From Streptomyces sp. NBC_01445 (GTDB taxonomy: Bacteria > Actinomycetota > Actinomycetes > Streptomycetales > Streptomycetaceae), in the NCBI RefSeq assembly GCF_035918235.1, contig NZ_CP109485.1:2790001-2854000 (forward strand): a DNA stretch of 64,000 nt, in the 5' to 3' direction. The notes beneath the pieces are model-generated. The model did not search any database. It saw only the letters and a program-made list of their open reading frames with translations, and was not told where the DNA came from. The translations under genes were made by a program, and so were the position numbers. Shown here one piece after another: positions 36,246 to 46,134 of the stretch. Within the stretch, counting starts at the first letter, position 1. Every line of letters begins with the position of its first letter.

Positions 36246-37193
36246 TCAGGGGCAGCGGACGACCTGGCCCGCGTAGGACAGGTTCCCGCCGAATCCGAAG
36301 AGCAGCACCGGCTGGCCGGTGCGGACCTCACCGCGCTCGACGAGCTTGGAGAAGGCGAGCGGGACACTCGCGGCGGAGGTGTTGCCCGAGTCGACGACAT
36401 CGCGAGCGACGACGGCGTTCACCGCGCCGATCTTCTCGGCGAGCGGCTCGATGATCCGCAGGTTCGCCTGGTGCAGGACGACGGCGGCCAGATCCGCCGG
36501 CGTGTACCCGGCCCGCTCGCACGCCGCGCGGGCCAGCGGCGGGAGCTGCTGCGTGGCCCAGCGGTAGACGCTCTGGCCCTCCTGCGCGAAGCGCGCCGGC
36601 TCGCCCTCGATGCGGACGGCGTTGCCCATCTCGGGCACGGAACCCCACAGGACCGGCCCGATCCCCGGCTCGTCGCCGGGCGGGCAGGCCTCGACCACGA
36701 CGGCGCCCGCGCCGTCGCCGACGAGGACGCAGGTCGTGCGGTCCGTCCAGTCGGTGACGGCGGACATCTTGTCGGCGCCGATCACCAGGGCGCGCGTCGC
36801 GGCGCCCGCCCGCACGGCGTGGTCGGCGGTGGCGAGCGCGTGCGTGAAGCCCGCGCACACCACGTTGACGTCGAGCGCGGCGGGCGAGGGCACACCGAGG
36901 CGGTGCGCGACGCGCGCGGCCATGTTCGGTGAACGGTCGACGGCGGTGGAGGTGGCGACGACGACGAGGTCGATGTCGGCCGCCGTCAGCCCCGCCGACG
37001 CGAGCGCCTTTGCCGCGGCGTGCGCGGCCAGGTCGTCGACCGGTTCGTCGGGGCCCGCGATATGACGGGTGCGGATGCCCACGCGGCTGCGGATCCACGC
37101 GTCGTCGGTGTCCACCATGGCCGCCAGGTCGTCATTGGTGAGGAGCCTGGCGGGCTGGTAGTGGCCAATGGCGGCGATGCGCGAACCGGTCAT
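36246..37193 (-). CDS. 3-oxoacyl-ACP synthase III family protein (FabH-like)
   Basis: This 315-aa thiolase-fold enzyme has the full Cys-His-Asn triad: Cys113 in VVCAGFTHA, His241 in VVLHQANLRI and Asn271 in DSGNTSAAS. It also has the terminal GFGGNLSYAG motif. It condenses an acyl-CoA starter with malonyl-ACP or transfers an acyl group. It is alone, with no carrier protein or other fatty-acid gene nearby, lying between the OFA carrier and the GntR gene. It might make a specialised product or supply a starter. The ATG at 37193 follows a short GGGG run; no better start is seen. Confidence 0.87.
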   Translation of the reverse strand: MTGSRIAAIGHYQPARLLTNDDLAAMVDTDDAWIRSRVGIRTRHIAGPDEPVDDLAAHAAAKALASAGLTAADIDLVVVATSTAVDRSPNMAARVAHRLGVPSPAALDVNVVCAGFTHALATADHAVRAGAATRALVIGADKMSAVTDWTDRTTCVLVGDGAGAVVVEACPPGDEPGIGPVLWGSVPEMGNAVRIEGEPARFAQEGQSVYRWATQQLPPLARAACERAGYTPADLAAVVLHQANLRIIEPLAEKIGAVNAVVARDVVDSGNTSAASVPLAFSKLVERGEVRTGQPVLLFGFGGNLSYAGQVVRCP

Positions 37194-37278
37194 GGGTGGG
37201 GCCCCTCGGTGTTCGGGATGCGGGTCCACCAGTCTGGTGAGCGACTCACCGGTACGAGGGCACGTAAAGCGACAGGAT

Positions 37279-37306
37279 TGGGGCGCCCTGGTTGGAGGGT
37301 GCCCCA
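37279..37306. terminator. Terminator after the OFA carrier and its small partner
   Basis: An 11-bp stem with one G-T pair (TGGGGCGCCCT at 37279-37289 and 37296-37306) and a 6-base loop lies 33 bp beyond the small-subunit stop codon on the minus strand. Confidence 0.7.
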
Positions 37307-37339
37307 CATCACCCTGCGGCGTCCGGGGTCTGTCCTGTT

Positions 37340-37477
37340 CTACCCGGTGAAGAGCTGCCTCGCCTTCTGTACGAGTTCGTACAGGCCGTACGCGAGCGGC
37401 GCCCCGACCCACAGCCAGGCGAACAGGGTGAGCGCGCGACGGCTAGGCGGACTGCCGACGCTCTGCGGCTGCGTCAT
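37340..37477 (-). CDS. Small partner protein of the OFA transporter (45 aa)
   Basis: This 45-aa protein (begins MTQPQSVG, ends LFTG) has one transmembrane helix, with core FAWLWVGAPLAYGLYELVQK. It resembles the very short 'MFS transporter small subunit' proteins found next to OFA carriers in actinobacteria. Its ATG at 37477 lies inside the last codons of the carrier gene, overlapping by 35 bases in a different frame, so the two are co-translated. It may stabilise or regulate the carrier. Confidence 0.75.
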   Translation of the reverse strand: MTQPQSVGSPPSRRALTLFAWLWVGAPLAYGLYELVQKARQLFTG

Positions 37478-38780
37478 CGGTGGCCTCCCTCGGGGCGGGG
37501 ATGTGGTGGCGGGCGTGGACGGGACGGATCAGCTCGTTCGCGACGAAGCCCACGACGAGCAGACCGATCATGATCGTGAAGGACAGGCCGTAGAGGTCCT
37601 GGCCGTGCTTTCCGGCCTCTTCCTGGCTGTCGGCGACCCAGTTGACGATCAGCGGGCCGAGCACTCCGGCGGTGGACCAGGCCGTGAGCAGCCGGCCGTG
37701 GATCGCGCCGACCTGGTAGGTGCCGAAGAGGTCCTTGAGGTACGCGGGGACGGTGGCGAAGCCGCCGCCGTAGAAGGAGAGGATCACCAGCGCGCAGCCG
37801 ATGAACAGGGGCTTGGAGGAGTCGCCGAAACGGGCGATCAGCAGGTACATGACGGCGCCCACGCCCAGGTAGAGGCGGTAGACGTTCTTGCGGCCGACCA
37901 GGTCGGAGGCGGAGGACCAGCCGATGCGGCCCGCCATGTTCGCCGCCGACAGGAGCGCGACGAAGCCGGCCGCGGCGGAGACGCTGACGGGGGTGCCGCT
38001 GTCCTTGAAGAAGTCCGTGATCATCGGGGCGGCCTTCTCCAGGATGCCGATGCCCGCCGTCACGTTCATACAGAGCACGAGCCACAGGCACCAGAACTGG
38101 GGGGTGCGCACGGCACTGCGGGCCGAGACCTGCACCCCGTCGAGCGGCGCCGGCGCCCCGGCCTTGCGCACCCCTTCCGTACGCGGCACCCGCACGAGCA
38201 GCACTCCGAGCGACATGAACACGGCGTACGCGAGTCCGTGCACGAGGAACGCGAGGGCGATGCCCTTGGAGTCGGCGCCGAAGGACTCCAGCATCTGAGC
38301 GGACCACGGGGAGGCGATCAGCGCGCCGCCGCCGAAGCCCATGATCGCGATGCCGGTGGCCATGCCGGGCCGGTCGGGGAACCACTTGATCAGGGTCGAC
38401 ACGGGCGAGATGTAGCCGATGCCGAGGCCGATCCCGCCGACGAAGCCGTAGCCGAAGACGATCAGCCAGAACTGTCCGGTAGCGGCGCCGAGGGCGGAGA
38501 TCAGGAATCCGGAGGAGAAACAGACGAGGGCGACGGTCATCGCCCAGCGCGGGCCGTTGCGCTCGACGAGCGTGCCGCCGAAGGCCGCGGAGAGGCCGAG
38601 CATCACGATGCCGAGCTGGAAGGGGAGGGCGCTCTGGGTGCCGCTGAGGTGCATGGCGGACTCGAGCGGGGGCTTGAAGACGCTCCAGGCGTAGGCCTGG
38701 CCGATGGAGAGATGGACGGACAGAGCGGCGGGCGGAACGAGCCAGCGGCTCCAGCCGGTTGGCGCGACGGGGGGCCTCAT
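37443..38780 (-). CDS. OFA-family MFS carrier, probable oxalate/formate transporter 3
   Basis: This 445-aa carrier has 12 helices and OFA-type motifs: LSIGQAYAWSVFKPPLE early, GIGYISPVSTLIKWFPDRPGMATG in the first half (about positions 115-138), and FYGGGFATVPAYLKDLFGT in the second half. It is clearly diverged from the tandem pair in the oxalate cluster and lacks their N-terminal block. ATG 38780 begins the hydrophobic part after a short tail; the longer open frame runs into the operator. It is divergent from panE and the formate dehydrogenase, which suggests formate/oxalate exchange. Confidence 0.85.
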   Translation of the reverse strand: MRPPVAPTGWSRWLVPPAALSVHLSIGQAYAWSVFKPPLESAMHLSGTQSALPFQLGIVMLGLSAAFGGTLVERNGPRWAMTVALVCFSSGFLISALGAATGQFWLIVFGYGFVGGIGLGIGYISPVSTLIKWFPDRPGMATGIAIMGFGGGALIASPWSAQMLESFGADSKGIALAFLVHGLAYAVFMSLGVLLVRVPRTEGVRKAGAPAPLDGVQVSARSAVRTPQFWCLWLVLCMNVTAGIGILEKAAPMITDFFKDSGTPVSVSAAAGFVALLSAANMAGRIGWSSASDLVGRKNVYRLYLGVGAVMYLLIARFGDSSKPLFIGCALVILSFYGGGFATVPAYLKDLFGTYQVGAIHGRLLTAWSTAGVLGPLIVNWVADSQEEAGKHGQDLYGLSFTIMIGLLVVGFVANELIRPVHARHHIPAPREATDDAAAERRQSA

Positions 38781-38880
38781 GATCCCGAACGTTAGGGAGC
38801 CGTCCGAGAGTTGGGAAGAGCGCGCACCGGAATCCGTACACGGTATGCGATGCGCCACCTCTTGTCGGCCCATCTTCCAT

Positions 38881-38892
38881 ACTGTAGACAAT
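38881..38892. promoter_or_regulatory. Putative GntR operator between oxlT and panE
   Basis: ACTGTAGACAAT reads on the minus strand as ATTGTCTACAGT. It matches the oxc operator arm ATTGCATACAGT at 10 of 12 positions and the GntR upstream site over nine bases. It sits in the 191-bp divergent promoter. TACAGT on the minus strand could also be the carrier's -10 box. Confidence 0.5.
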
Positions 38893-38971
38893 ATTCCATC
38901 GACAGTCCGACGGTCCTCCGCACTCTCCTCCCGTGAGAGCAGGAGCCCTCGACCGAACGGAGCTCGCCATC

Positions 38972-39949
38972 GTGAAAGTCGCAGTCCTCGGCGCCGGTGC
39001 GATCGGCGCCTACGTCGGAGCCGCGCTGCATCGCGCCGGCGCCGACGTGCATCTCGTCGCCCGTGGACCGCACCTCGCGGCCATGAGGCAGCACGGCGTC
39101 CAAGTACGCAGCCCCCGCGGTGACTTCACCGCCCGGGCCAACGCGACCGACGACCCCTCGGGGATCGGCCCGGTCGACTATGTCTTCCTCGGTCTCAAGG
39201 CGAACTCGTACGCGGCGTGCGGGCCGCTCATCGAGCCGCTGCTGCACAGCTCGACGGCCGTGATCGCGGCCCAGAACGGCATCCCCTGGTGGTACTTCCA
39301 CCGGCACGGCGGCCCGCACGACGGGCAGCGCATCGAGAGCGTGGACCCCGGCGGCGCGGTCAGTGTGGTGCTCGCGCCCCAGCGGGCCATCGGCTGTGTC
39401 GTCTACGCGGCGACGGAGCTCGAAGGCCCCGGCGTCGTACGCCACCTCGAAGGAACCAGGTTCTCCATCGGGGAGCCCGACCGCTCGGTGTCGGACCGCT
39501 GCCTCGCGTTCAGTCAGGCGATGCAGGCCGGTGGCCTCAAGTGCCCGGTCGAACCCGAGCTGCGCGGTGACATCTGGATCAAGCTGCTCGGCAACATCTC
39601 GTTCAACCCGATCAGCGCGCTGTCCCGCGCGACCATGCGGCAGATGTGCCTGCACGGCGGCACACGCCGGGTCATCGAGATCATGATGACCGAGACGCTC
39701 GCCGTCGCCGGGGCGCTGGGCTGCCGTCCGGACATCTCCGTCGAGCGGCGGCTGGCCGGGGCCGAGCGCGTCGGCGACCACCGCACCTCGACACTCCAGG
39801 ACCTGGAGCGCGGCAAACCGCTCGAACTCGACGTGCTGCTCGCGGCCGTCGTGGAACTGGCGGAGATCACCGGCGTCCCGGTCCCGACGCTCCGCACCGT
39901 CCACGCCATCTCGGATCTGCTCGCCGACCGCATGAGGAGCGCGGCATGA
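38972..39949 (+). CDS. PanE/ApbA-family reductase, candidate oxalyl-CoA reductase
   Basis: This 325-aa ketopantoate-reductase-family protein has an N-terminal NADP-binding VLGAGAIGAYVG (5-16), AQNGIPWWYF in the mid part and a C-terminal helical domain with KLLGNISFNPISAL. Classical PanE reduces ketopantoate for pantothenate synthesis, but here the gene is divergent from an oxalate/formate carrier and overlaps the formate dehydrogenase gene by ATGA. A PanE paralogue (PanE2) of Methylobacterium extorquens is known to reduce oxalyl-CoA to glyoxylate, so the same role is proposed here. GTG 38972 follows GGAG at 9 bases. Confidence 0.75.
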   Translation: MKVAVLGAGAIGAYVGAALHRAGADVHLVARGPHLAAMRQHGVQVRSPRGDFTARANATDDPSGIGPVDYVFLGLKANSYAACGPLIEPLLHSSTAVIAAQNGIPWWYFHRHGGPHDGQRIESVDPGGAVSVVLAPQRAIGCVVYAATELEGPGVVRHLEGTRFSIGEPDRSVSDRCLAFSQAMQAGGLKCPVEPELRGDIWIKLLGNISFNPISALSRATMRQMCLHGGTRRVIEIMMTETLAVAGALGCRPDISVERRLAGAERVGDHRTSTLQDLERGKPLELDVLLAAVVELAEITGVPVPTLRTVHAISDLLADRMRSAA

Positions 39950-41886
39950 AGAAGCGGGACCGCACCCCGAAGACGTACACCCGCCTCACCCATCCCCTCG
40001 TCCGGGACTCCCGGGACGAGCCGCTGCGCCGCGCCACCTGGGACGAGGCGCTCGCCAGGGCGGCGGACGGCTTCCGGCGCACCAAGGAGGCGCACGGCCC
40101 GGACGCGTTCGCGATGCTCTCCTGTGCCCGCGCCACGAACGAGATGAACTACGTGGCGCAGAAGTTCACGCGCGTCGTGATGGGCACCAACAACGTCGAC
40201 TCGTGCAACCGCACGTGCCACGCCCCGAGCGTCGCGGGCCTGTCCGCGGCGTTCGGCTCGGGCGGCGGCACTTCCTCGTACGAGGAGGTCGAGCACACCG
40301 ACCTCATCGTGATGTGGGGCTCCAACGCCCGCTTCGCGCACCCGATCTTCTTCCAGCACGTCCTGAAGGGGATCCGGAACGGGGCACGGATGTACGCGGT
40401 CGATCCGCGCCGCACCTCGACCGCCGAGTGGGCGGAGAGCTGGCTCGGTCTGAACGTCGGCACGGACATCCCGCTCGCCCACGCCGTGGGCCGCGAGATC
40501 ATCCACGCGGGCCTGCACAACAAGGCCTTCATCGAGCGGGCCACGACCGGCTTCGACGAGTACGCCGAGCTGGTCGAGCCGTGGACCCTCTCCCTCGCCG
40601 AGAAGGTCACGGGCGTGCCCGCCGCGGCCATCCGCGACCTCGCGCACGCCTACGCCACCGCCGAGCGCGCCCAGCTGTGCTGGACCCTCGGCATCACGGA
40701 GCACCACAACGGCACGGACAACGTACGGGCGTTGATCAATCTGTCGCTGCTCACCGGGCACGTCGGCCGCTACGGCTCCGGCGTCCAGCCCCTGCGCGGG
40801 CAGAACAACGTCCAGGGCGGCGGCGACATGGGCGCCATCCCCAACCGCCTGCCCGGCTTCCAGGACATCCTCGACAGCGCGCACCGCGTCAAGTTCGAGC
40901 GCGCGTGGGGCGCGGCCATCCAGCCGCGGTACGGGATGACGCTCACCGACATGTTCGAGGCGATGGAGCACGGCGACCTGCACGCCGTGTACTGCATCGG
41001 CGAGAACCCCGCCCAGTCCGAGGCCGACAGCGAGCAGGCGATACGCCGTCTCGCGGCCCTCGACCATCTGGTGGTGCAGGACATCTTCCTGACGAAGACG
41101 GCGGAGATGGCCGACGTGATCCTGCCGGCGACCGCCGCCTGGGCGGAGACCGAAGGCACGACGACCAACAGCGAGAGGCGAGTTCAGCGCGTGCGCGCCG
41201 CGCTCACCCCGCCCGGCGAGGCCCGCGAGGACATCGACATCATCTGCGAGGTCGCCGCGCGGCTCGGCCACGACTGGAAGTTCGCCGACTCCGAAGCCGT
41301 CTGGAACGAGCTGCGTGACCTGTCGCCGGACCACTTCGGCATGACGTACGACCGCCTGGAGGAGCACCAGGGCCTTCAGTGGCCGTGCCCGGACCTGGAG
41401 GTCCTGCCGTCGAGCTTCCTGCACGGGAGGCTGTGGGAGCAGGATCCGGCGCTGCGCGGCCGTGCGGCGCCCTTCGGGCTCGTCGCACACGACCCGCCGG
41501 TGGACCTGACGGACGAGTCGTTCCCGATCCGCCTGACGACGGGCCGGCGCCTCGACTCGTACAACACCGGTGTGCAGAGCGGGAGTTTCGCCTCTCCGCT
41601 GCGCCGCGGCGAGTACGTCGAGCTGTGCCCGGAGGACGCGGAGCGGTACGGCGTCGTGGTGGGCGAGGAGGTGCGGGTGTCGTCGCGGCGCGGCGTGGTG
41701 GTGGCACCCGTGTGGGTCGACCCGGCGCTGCGGCCCGGGCTCGCGTTCATGACCATGCACTTTCCCGACGAGGTGGACACCAACCAGCTCACGATCGAGG
41801 CGAACTGCCCGATCGCGGGGACGGCGGAGTTCAAGGCGTCGGCGATCCGTATCGAGAAGCTGCCCGTCGCGGCCGTGAGGAGCTGA
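39946..41886 (+). CDS. Formate dehydrogenase catalytic subunit (molybdopterin, lacks N-terminal Fe4S4 domain)
   Basis: This 646-aa bis-MGD molybdo- or tungstoenzyme subunit has Cys91-His92 in NVDSCNRTCHAPSV as the probable metal-ligand Cys and active-site His of formate dehydrogenases, plus NNVQGGGDMGAIPNRLPG, and a C-terminal MopB domain (RLTTGRRLDSYNTG, FMTMHFPDEVDTNQL). The usual first domain with a CxxCxxxC cluster is missing: the protein starts just where that domain would end (TRLTHPLVRD). The missing piece occurs at the C-terminus of the Fe-S subunit two genes on. The ATG overlaps the panE stop. Confidence 0.88.
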   Translation: MKKRDRTPKTYTRLTHPLVRDSRDEPLRRATWDEALARAADGFRRTKEAHGPDAFAMLSCARATNEMNYVAQKFTRVVMGTNNVDSCNRTCHAPSVAGLSAAFGSGGGTSSYEEVEHTDLIVMWGSNARFAHPIFFQHVLKGIRNGARMYAVDPRRTSTAEWAESWLGLNVGTDIPLAHAVGREIIHAGLHNKAFIERATTGFDEYAELVEPWTLSLAEKVTGVPAAAIRDLAHAYATAERAQLCWTLGITEHHNGTDNVRALINLSLLTGHVGRYGSGVQPLRGQNNVQGGGDMGAIPNRLPGFQDILDSAHRVKFERAWGAAIQPRYGMTLTDMFEAMEHGDLHAVYCIGENPAQSEADSEQAIRRLAALDHLVVQDIFLTKTAEMADVILPATAAWAETEGTTTNSERRVQRVRAALTPPGEAREDIDIICEVAARLGHDWKFADSEAVWNELRDLSPDHFGMTYDRLEEHQGLQWPCPDLEVLPSSFLHGRLWEQDPALRGRAAPFGLVAHDPPVDLTDESFPIRLTTGRRLDSYNTGVQSGSFASPLRRGEYVELCPEDAERYGVVVGEEVRVSSRRGVVVAPVWVDPALRPGLAFMTMHFPDEVDTNQLTIEANCPIAGTAEFKASAIRIEKLPVAAVRS

Positions 41887-41894
41887 GGCAGGAC

Positions 41895-43777
<1,883 letters not shown>

Positions 43778-43781
<4 letters not shown>

Positions 43782-44638
43782 CCGCCATACCGCTGGGAGT
43801 GCCGCGCCGCCTCGTCGAGTTCACGCTGGACGGGCAGGAGGCGCGGGTGCCCGAGGGGTCGACGATCCTGGACGCCTGCCGGGCCGCGGGCAAGGACATC
43901 CCGACGCTGTGCGAGGGCGACACCCTCACCCCGAAGAACGCGTGCCGGGTGTGCGTCGTCGAGGTCGAGGGCGCCCGCACCCTCGCCCCGGCGTGCTCGC
44001 GCAAGGCCGAGGCGGGGATGGAGGTCCGCACCGACACGGAGCGGGCCCGGCACAGCCGCAAGGTCGTCCTCGAACTGCTCGCCTCGTCCGTGAACCTGTC
44101 GACGACACCGCGCGCCGCCGAGTGGATCAAGGAGTACGAGGCGAAGCCCGACCGGTTCGGCCCGGACGCGGCACGCGTGGACGAGGAGCCGCGCGTCGAC
44201 AACGACCTGTACGTCCGGGACTACGACAAGTGCATCCTCTGCTACAAGTGCGTCGACGCGTGCGGTGACCAGTGGCAGAACACGTTCGCGATCTCGGTCG
44301 TCGGGCGCGGCTTCGACGCCAGGATCGCGGTGGAGCACGACGCGCCGCTGACGGACTCGGCGTGCGTGTACTGCGGCAACTGCATCGAGGTGTGCCCGAC
44401 GGGCGCGCTGTCCTTCAAGTCGGAGTTCGACATGCGGGCGGCGGGCACCTGGAACGAGGCGGAGCAGACGGAGACGACGACCGTGTGCGCGTACTGCGGA
44501 GTGGGCTGCAACCTCACTCTCCATGTGCAGGACAATGAGATCGTCAAGGTCACCTCGCCGCACGACAACCCGGTGACCCACGGCAACCTCTGCATCAAGG
44601 GCCGCTTCGGCTATCAGCACGTACAGAACCGGGACTGA
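43778..44638 (+). CDS. Formate dehydrogenase Fe-S subunit carrying the alpha-chain Fe4S4 domain
   Basis: This 286-aa electron-transfer protein has an N-terminal [2Fe-2S] domain (Cys45, Cys56, Cys59, Cys73), two [4Fe-4S] motifs (Cys152/155/158/162 and Cys196/199/202/206), and at the end the Fe4S4 domain normally starting the molybdopterin domain (Cys237, Cys240, Cys244, Cys272), ending KGRFGYQHVQNRD. These domains together form the N-terminal third of the single-chain FdsA type. Here they are a separate protein that must dock on the catalytic subunit. It overlaps the upstream gene by ATGA. Confidence 0.9.
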
Positions 44639-44645
44639 TCGACAC

Positions 44646-45494
44646 ATGGGACGAGTCACGGAACGACGCAAGGTGCTCCGCATCCGGGACGAGCAGGTCT
44701 CCAGCAGGCCGGACACGCTCGTCGCCGAGGAGCCCCTGGAGATCCGGCTCAACGGCAAGCCCCTCGCCATCACGATGCGCACCCCGGGCGACGACTTCGC
44801 GCTCGCGGCGGGGTTCCTGGTCAGCGAGGGAGTCCTCGGCGCGACGGAGGAACTCCAGAGCATCGTGTACTGCACGGGGGCCCTGGAGGACGGGTCGAAC
44901 ACCTACAACGTCGTCGACGTGCGCACCGCCCCCGGTGTGGTGCTGCCCGACATCACGCTCGAACGTAATGTGTACACGACATCGTCGTGCGGCCTGTGCG
45001 GGAAGGCGAGCCTGGACGCGGTCCGTACGACGACCCGGTTCGCCATCGACGACACTCCCCCGGTCCGGATCGAGCCCTCGCTCCTGGCGAGCCTCCCCGA
45101 CCGGCTGCGCGAGGCCCAGCGGGTCTTCGACCGGACCGGAGGTCTGCACGCCGCCGCGCTGTTCTCGGAGGCCGGGGAACTGCTCGACATCCGCGAGGAC
45201 GTGGGCCGGCACAACGCGGTGGACAAGCTCGTCGGGCGCGCCCTCCAGAACGGCGGGCTTCCGCTGTCCCGCGCGATCCTGCTCGTCTCGGGCCGCGCCT
45301 CCTTCGAGCTCGCGCAGAAGGCGGTGATGGCGGGCATCCCGGTCCTCGCGGCCGTGTCCGCGCCGTCGTCGCTCGCGGTCGACCTGGCCGCCGAGAGCGG
45401 CCTCACCCTGGTCGGCTTCCTGCGCGGGCCCAACATGAACGTGTACGCGGGAGAACACCGCATCGACCTGCGGGCCGCGGCCTCCCAGGGCTGA
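44646..45494 (+). CDS. fdhD: Formate dehydrogenase accessory sulfurtransferase FdhD
   Basis: This 282-aa protein passes sulfur from a cysteine desulfurase to the molybdenum cofactor, needed for active formate dehydrogenase. The mobile loop has the CGLCG pair (Cys115 and Cys118). EDVGRHNAVDKLVG and SGRASFELAQKA are family landmarks. It starts 7 bp after the Fe-S subunit stop and is the last gene of the panE-fdh operon, followed by a hairpin. Confidence 0.95.
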   Translation: MGRVTERRKVLRIRDEQVSSRPDTLVAEEPLEIRLNGKPLAITMRTPGDDFALAAGFLVSEGVLGATEELQSIVYCTGALEDGSNTYNVVDVRTAPGVVLPDITLERNVYTTSSCGLCGKASLDAVRTTTRFAIDDTPPVRIEPSLLASLPDRLREAQRVFDRTGGLHAAALFSEAGELLDIREDVGRHNAVDKLVGRALQNGGLPLSRAILLVSGRASFELAQKAVMAGIPVLAAVSAPSSLAVDLAAESGLTLVGFLRGPNMNVYAGEHRIDLRAAASQG

Positions 45495-45518
45495 CCGGTT
45501 TCCCCGCGGCACGGCGAC

Positions 45519-45564
45519 GGGGCCCGGATCCGGCGGGGAGCGCCCCCTGCGCCGGCCGGGCCCC
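45519..45564. terminator. Terminator between fdhD and the MarR gene
   Basis: GGGGCCCGG (45519-45527) pairs with CCGGGCCCC (45556-45564), with further inner complementary segments (CCGGC with GCCGG, GGGG with CCCC), making an extended hairpin between converging genes. Confidence 0.7.
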
Positions 45565-45593
45565 ACGCGCCGACGCCCTGCCATCCCTCCTTG

Positions 45594-46040
45594 CTACGTG
45601 CCCGGCTCGCCGGATATCCGCTCCAGCATGTCCATGAACGCGACGCGCTCCCTGGCCGAAAGCGGCGCCAGGAGCGCGCCGTTGGCGTCCTGGGCGGCCG
45701 CAGCGCACCGCCGTAGCGTCGCGCTGCCCTTGTCCGTGACCGTGACCGCGTTCTTGCGGCGGTCCTTCGGGTCGGGTGTGCGGACGACGAGGCCCGCGTC
45801 CTGGAGGTCGTTCAGGACGCCGACCATGTCCTTGGGGTCGAGCGAGACGCTGCGTACCAGGTCGGCCTGGGCCACGGGTTGCAGGTCCGTCACCGCGCAC
45901 AGGACCACGTGGTGCCACATCTTCAGGCCCTCGCGGGCTAGCGCGTCGGCGACGAGGCCCCGCCCGCGCTCCGCGGCGCGGCCCAGGCGCCAGCTGGGGA
46001 GGGTACGGATGACGCCCAGGGCGGGCGGGTTCTCGGACAT
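45594..46040 (-). CDS. MarR-family transcriptional regulator
   Basis: This 148-aa winged-helix protein has the recognition region AQADLVRSVSLDPKDMVGVLNDL (about residues 57-79) and the beta-wing RTPDPKDRRKNAVTVTDKG. MarR proteins are usually repressors of adjacent genes, released by small aromatic or oxidising ligands. It is divergent from a quinone oxidoreductase gene, and two near-identical palindromes lie in the 94-bp gap. Confidence 0.92.
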   Translation of the reverse strand: MSENPPALGVIRTLPSWRLGRAAERGRGLVADALAREGLKMWHHVVLCAVTDLQPVAQADLVRSVSLDPKDMVGVLNDLQDAGLVVRTPDPKDRRKNAVTVTDKGSATLRRCAAAAQDANGALLAPLSARERVAFMDMLERISGEPGT

Positions 46041-46061
46041 GGGAGCAGTTTAGCCAAGAAC

Positions 46062-46108
46062 CGTTGGACTTCCCAATGAATCTGAGTATCGTTGGCGCTC
46101 CCAACGAT
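46062..46108. promoter_or_regulatory. Two MarR-type operators (TTGG-N5-CCAA)
   Basis: ATCGTTGG-N5-CCAACGAT at 46088-46108 is a perfect palindrome. CGTTGG-N5-CCAATG at 46062-46078 has the same spacing with one mismatch. Their centres are 28 bp apart, close to three helical turns, consistent with two dimers on one DNA face. Confidence 0.7.
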
Positions 46109-46134
46109 CCCCACCCCGGGAAGGCGGTGTGCCG

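Noticed and set aside
36246..37193. Start of a polyketide or fatty-acid biosynthetic cluster
   Set aside because: A single KAS III gene with no carrier protein, ketoreductase or second ketosynthase nearby.
39946..41886. Truncated formate dehydrogenase pseudogene
   Set aside because: The missing Fe4S4 domain is present in the Fe-S subunit of the same operon, and all genes are intact and coupled.
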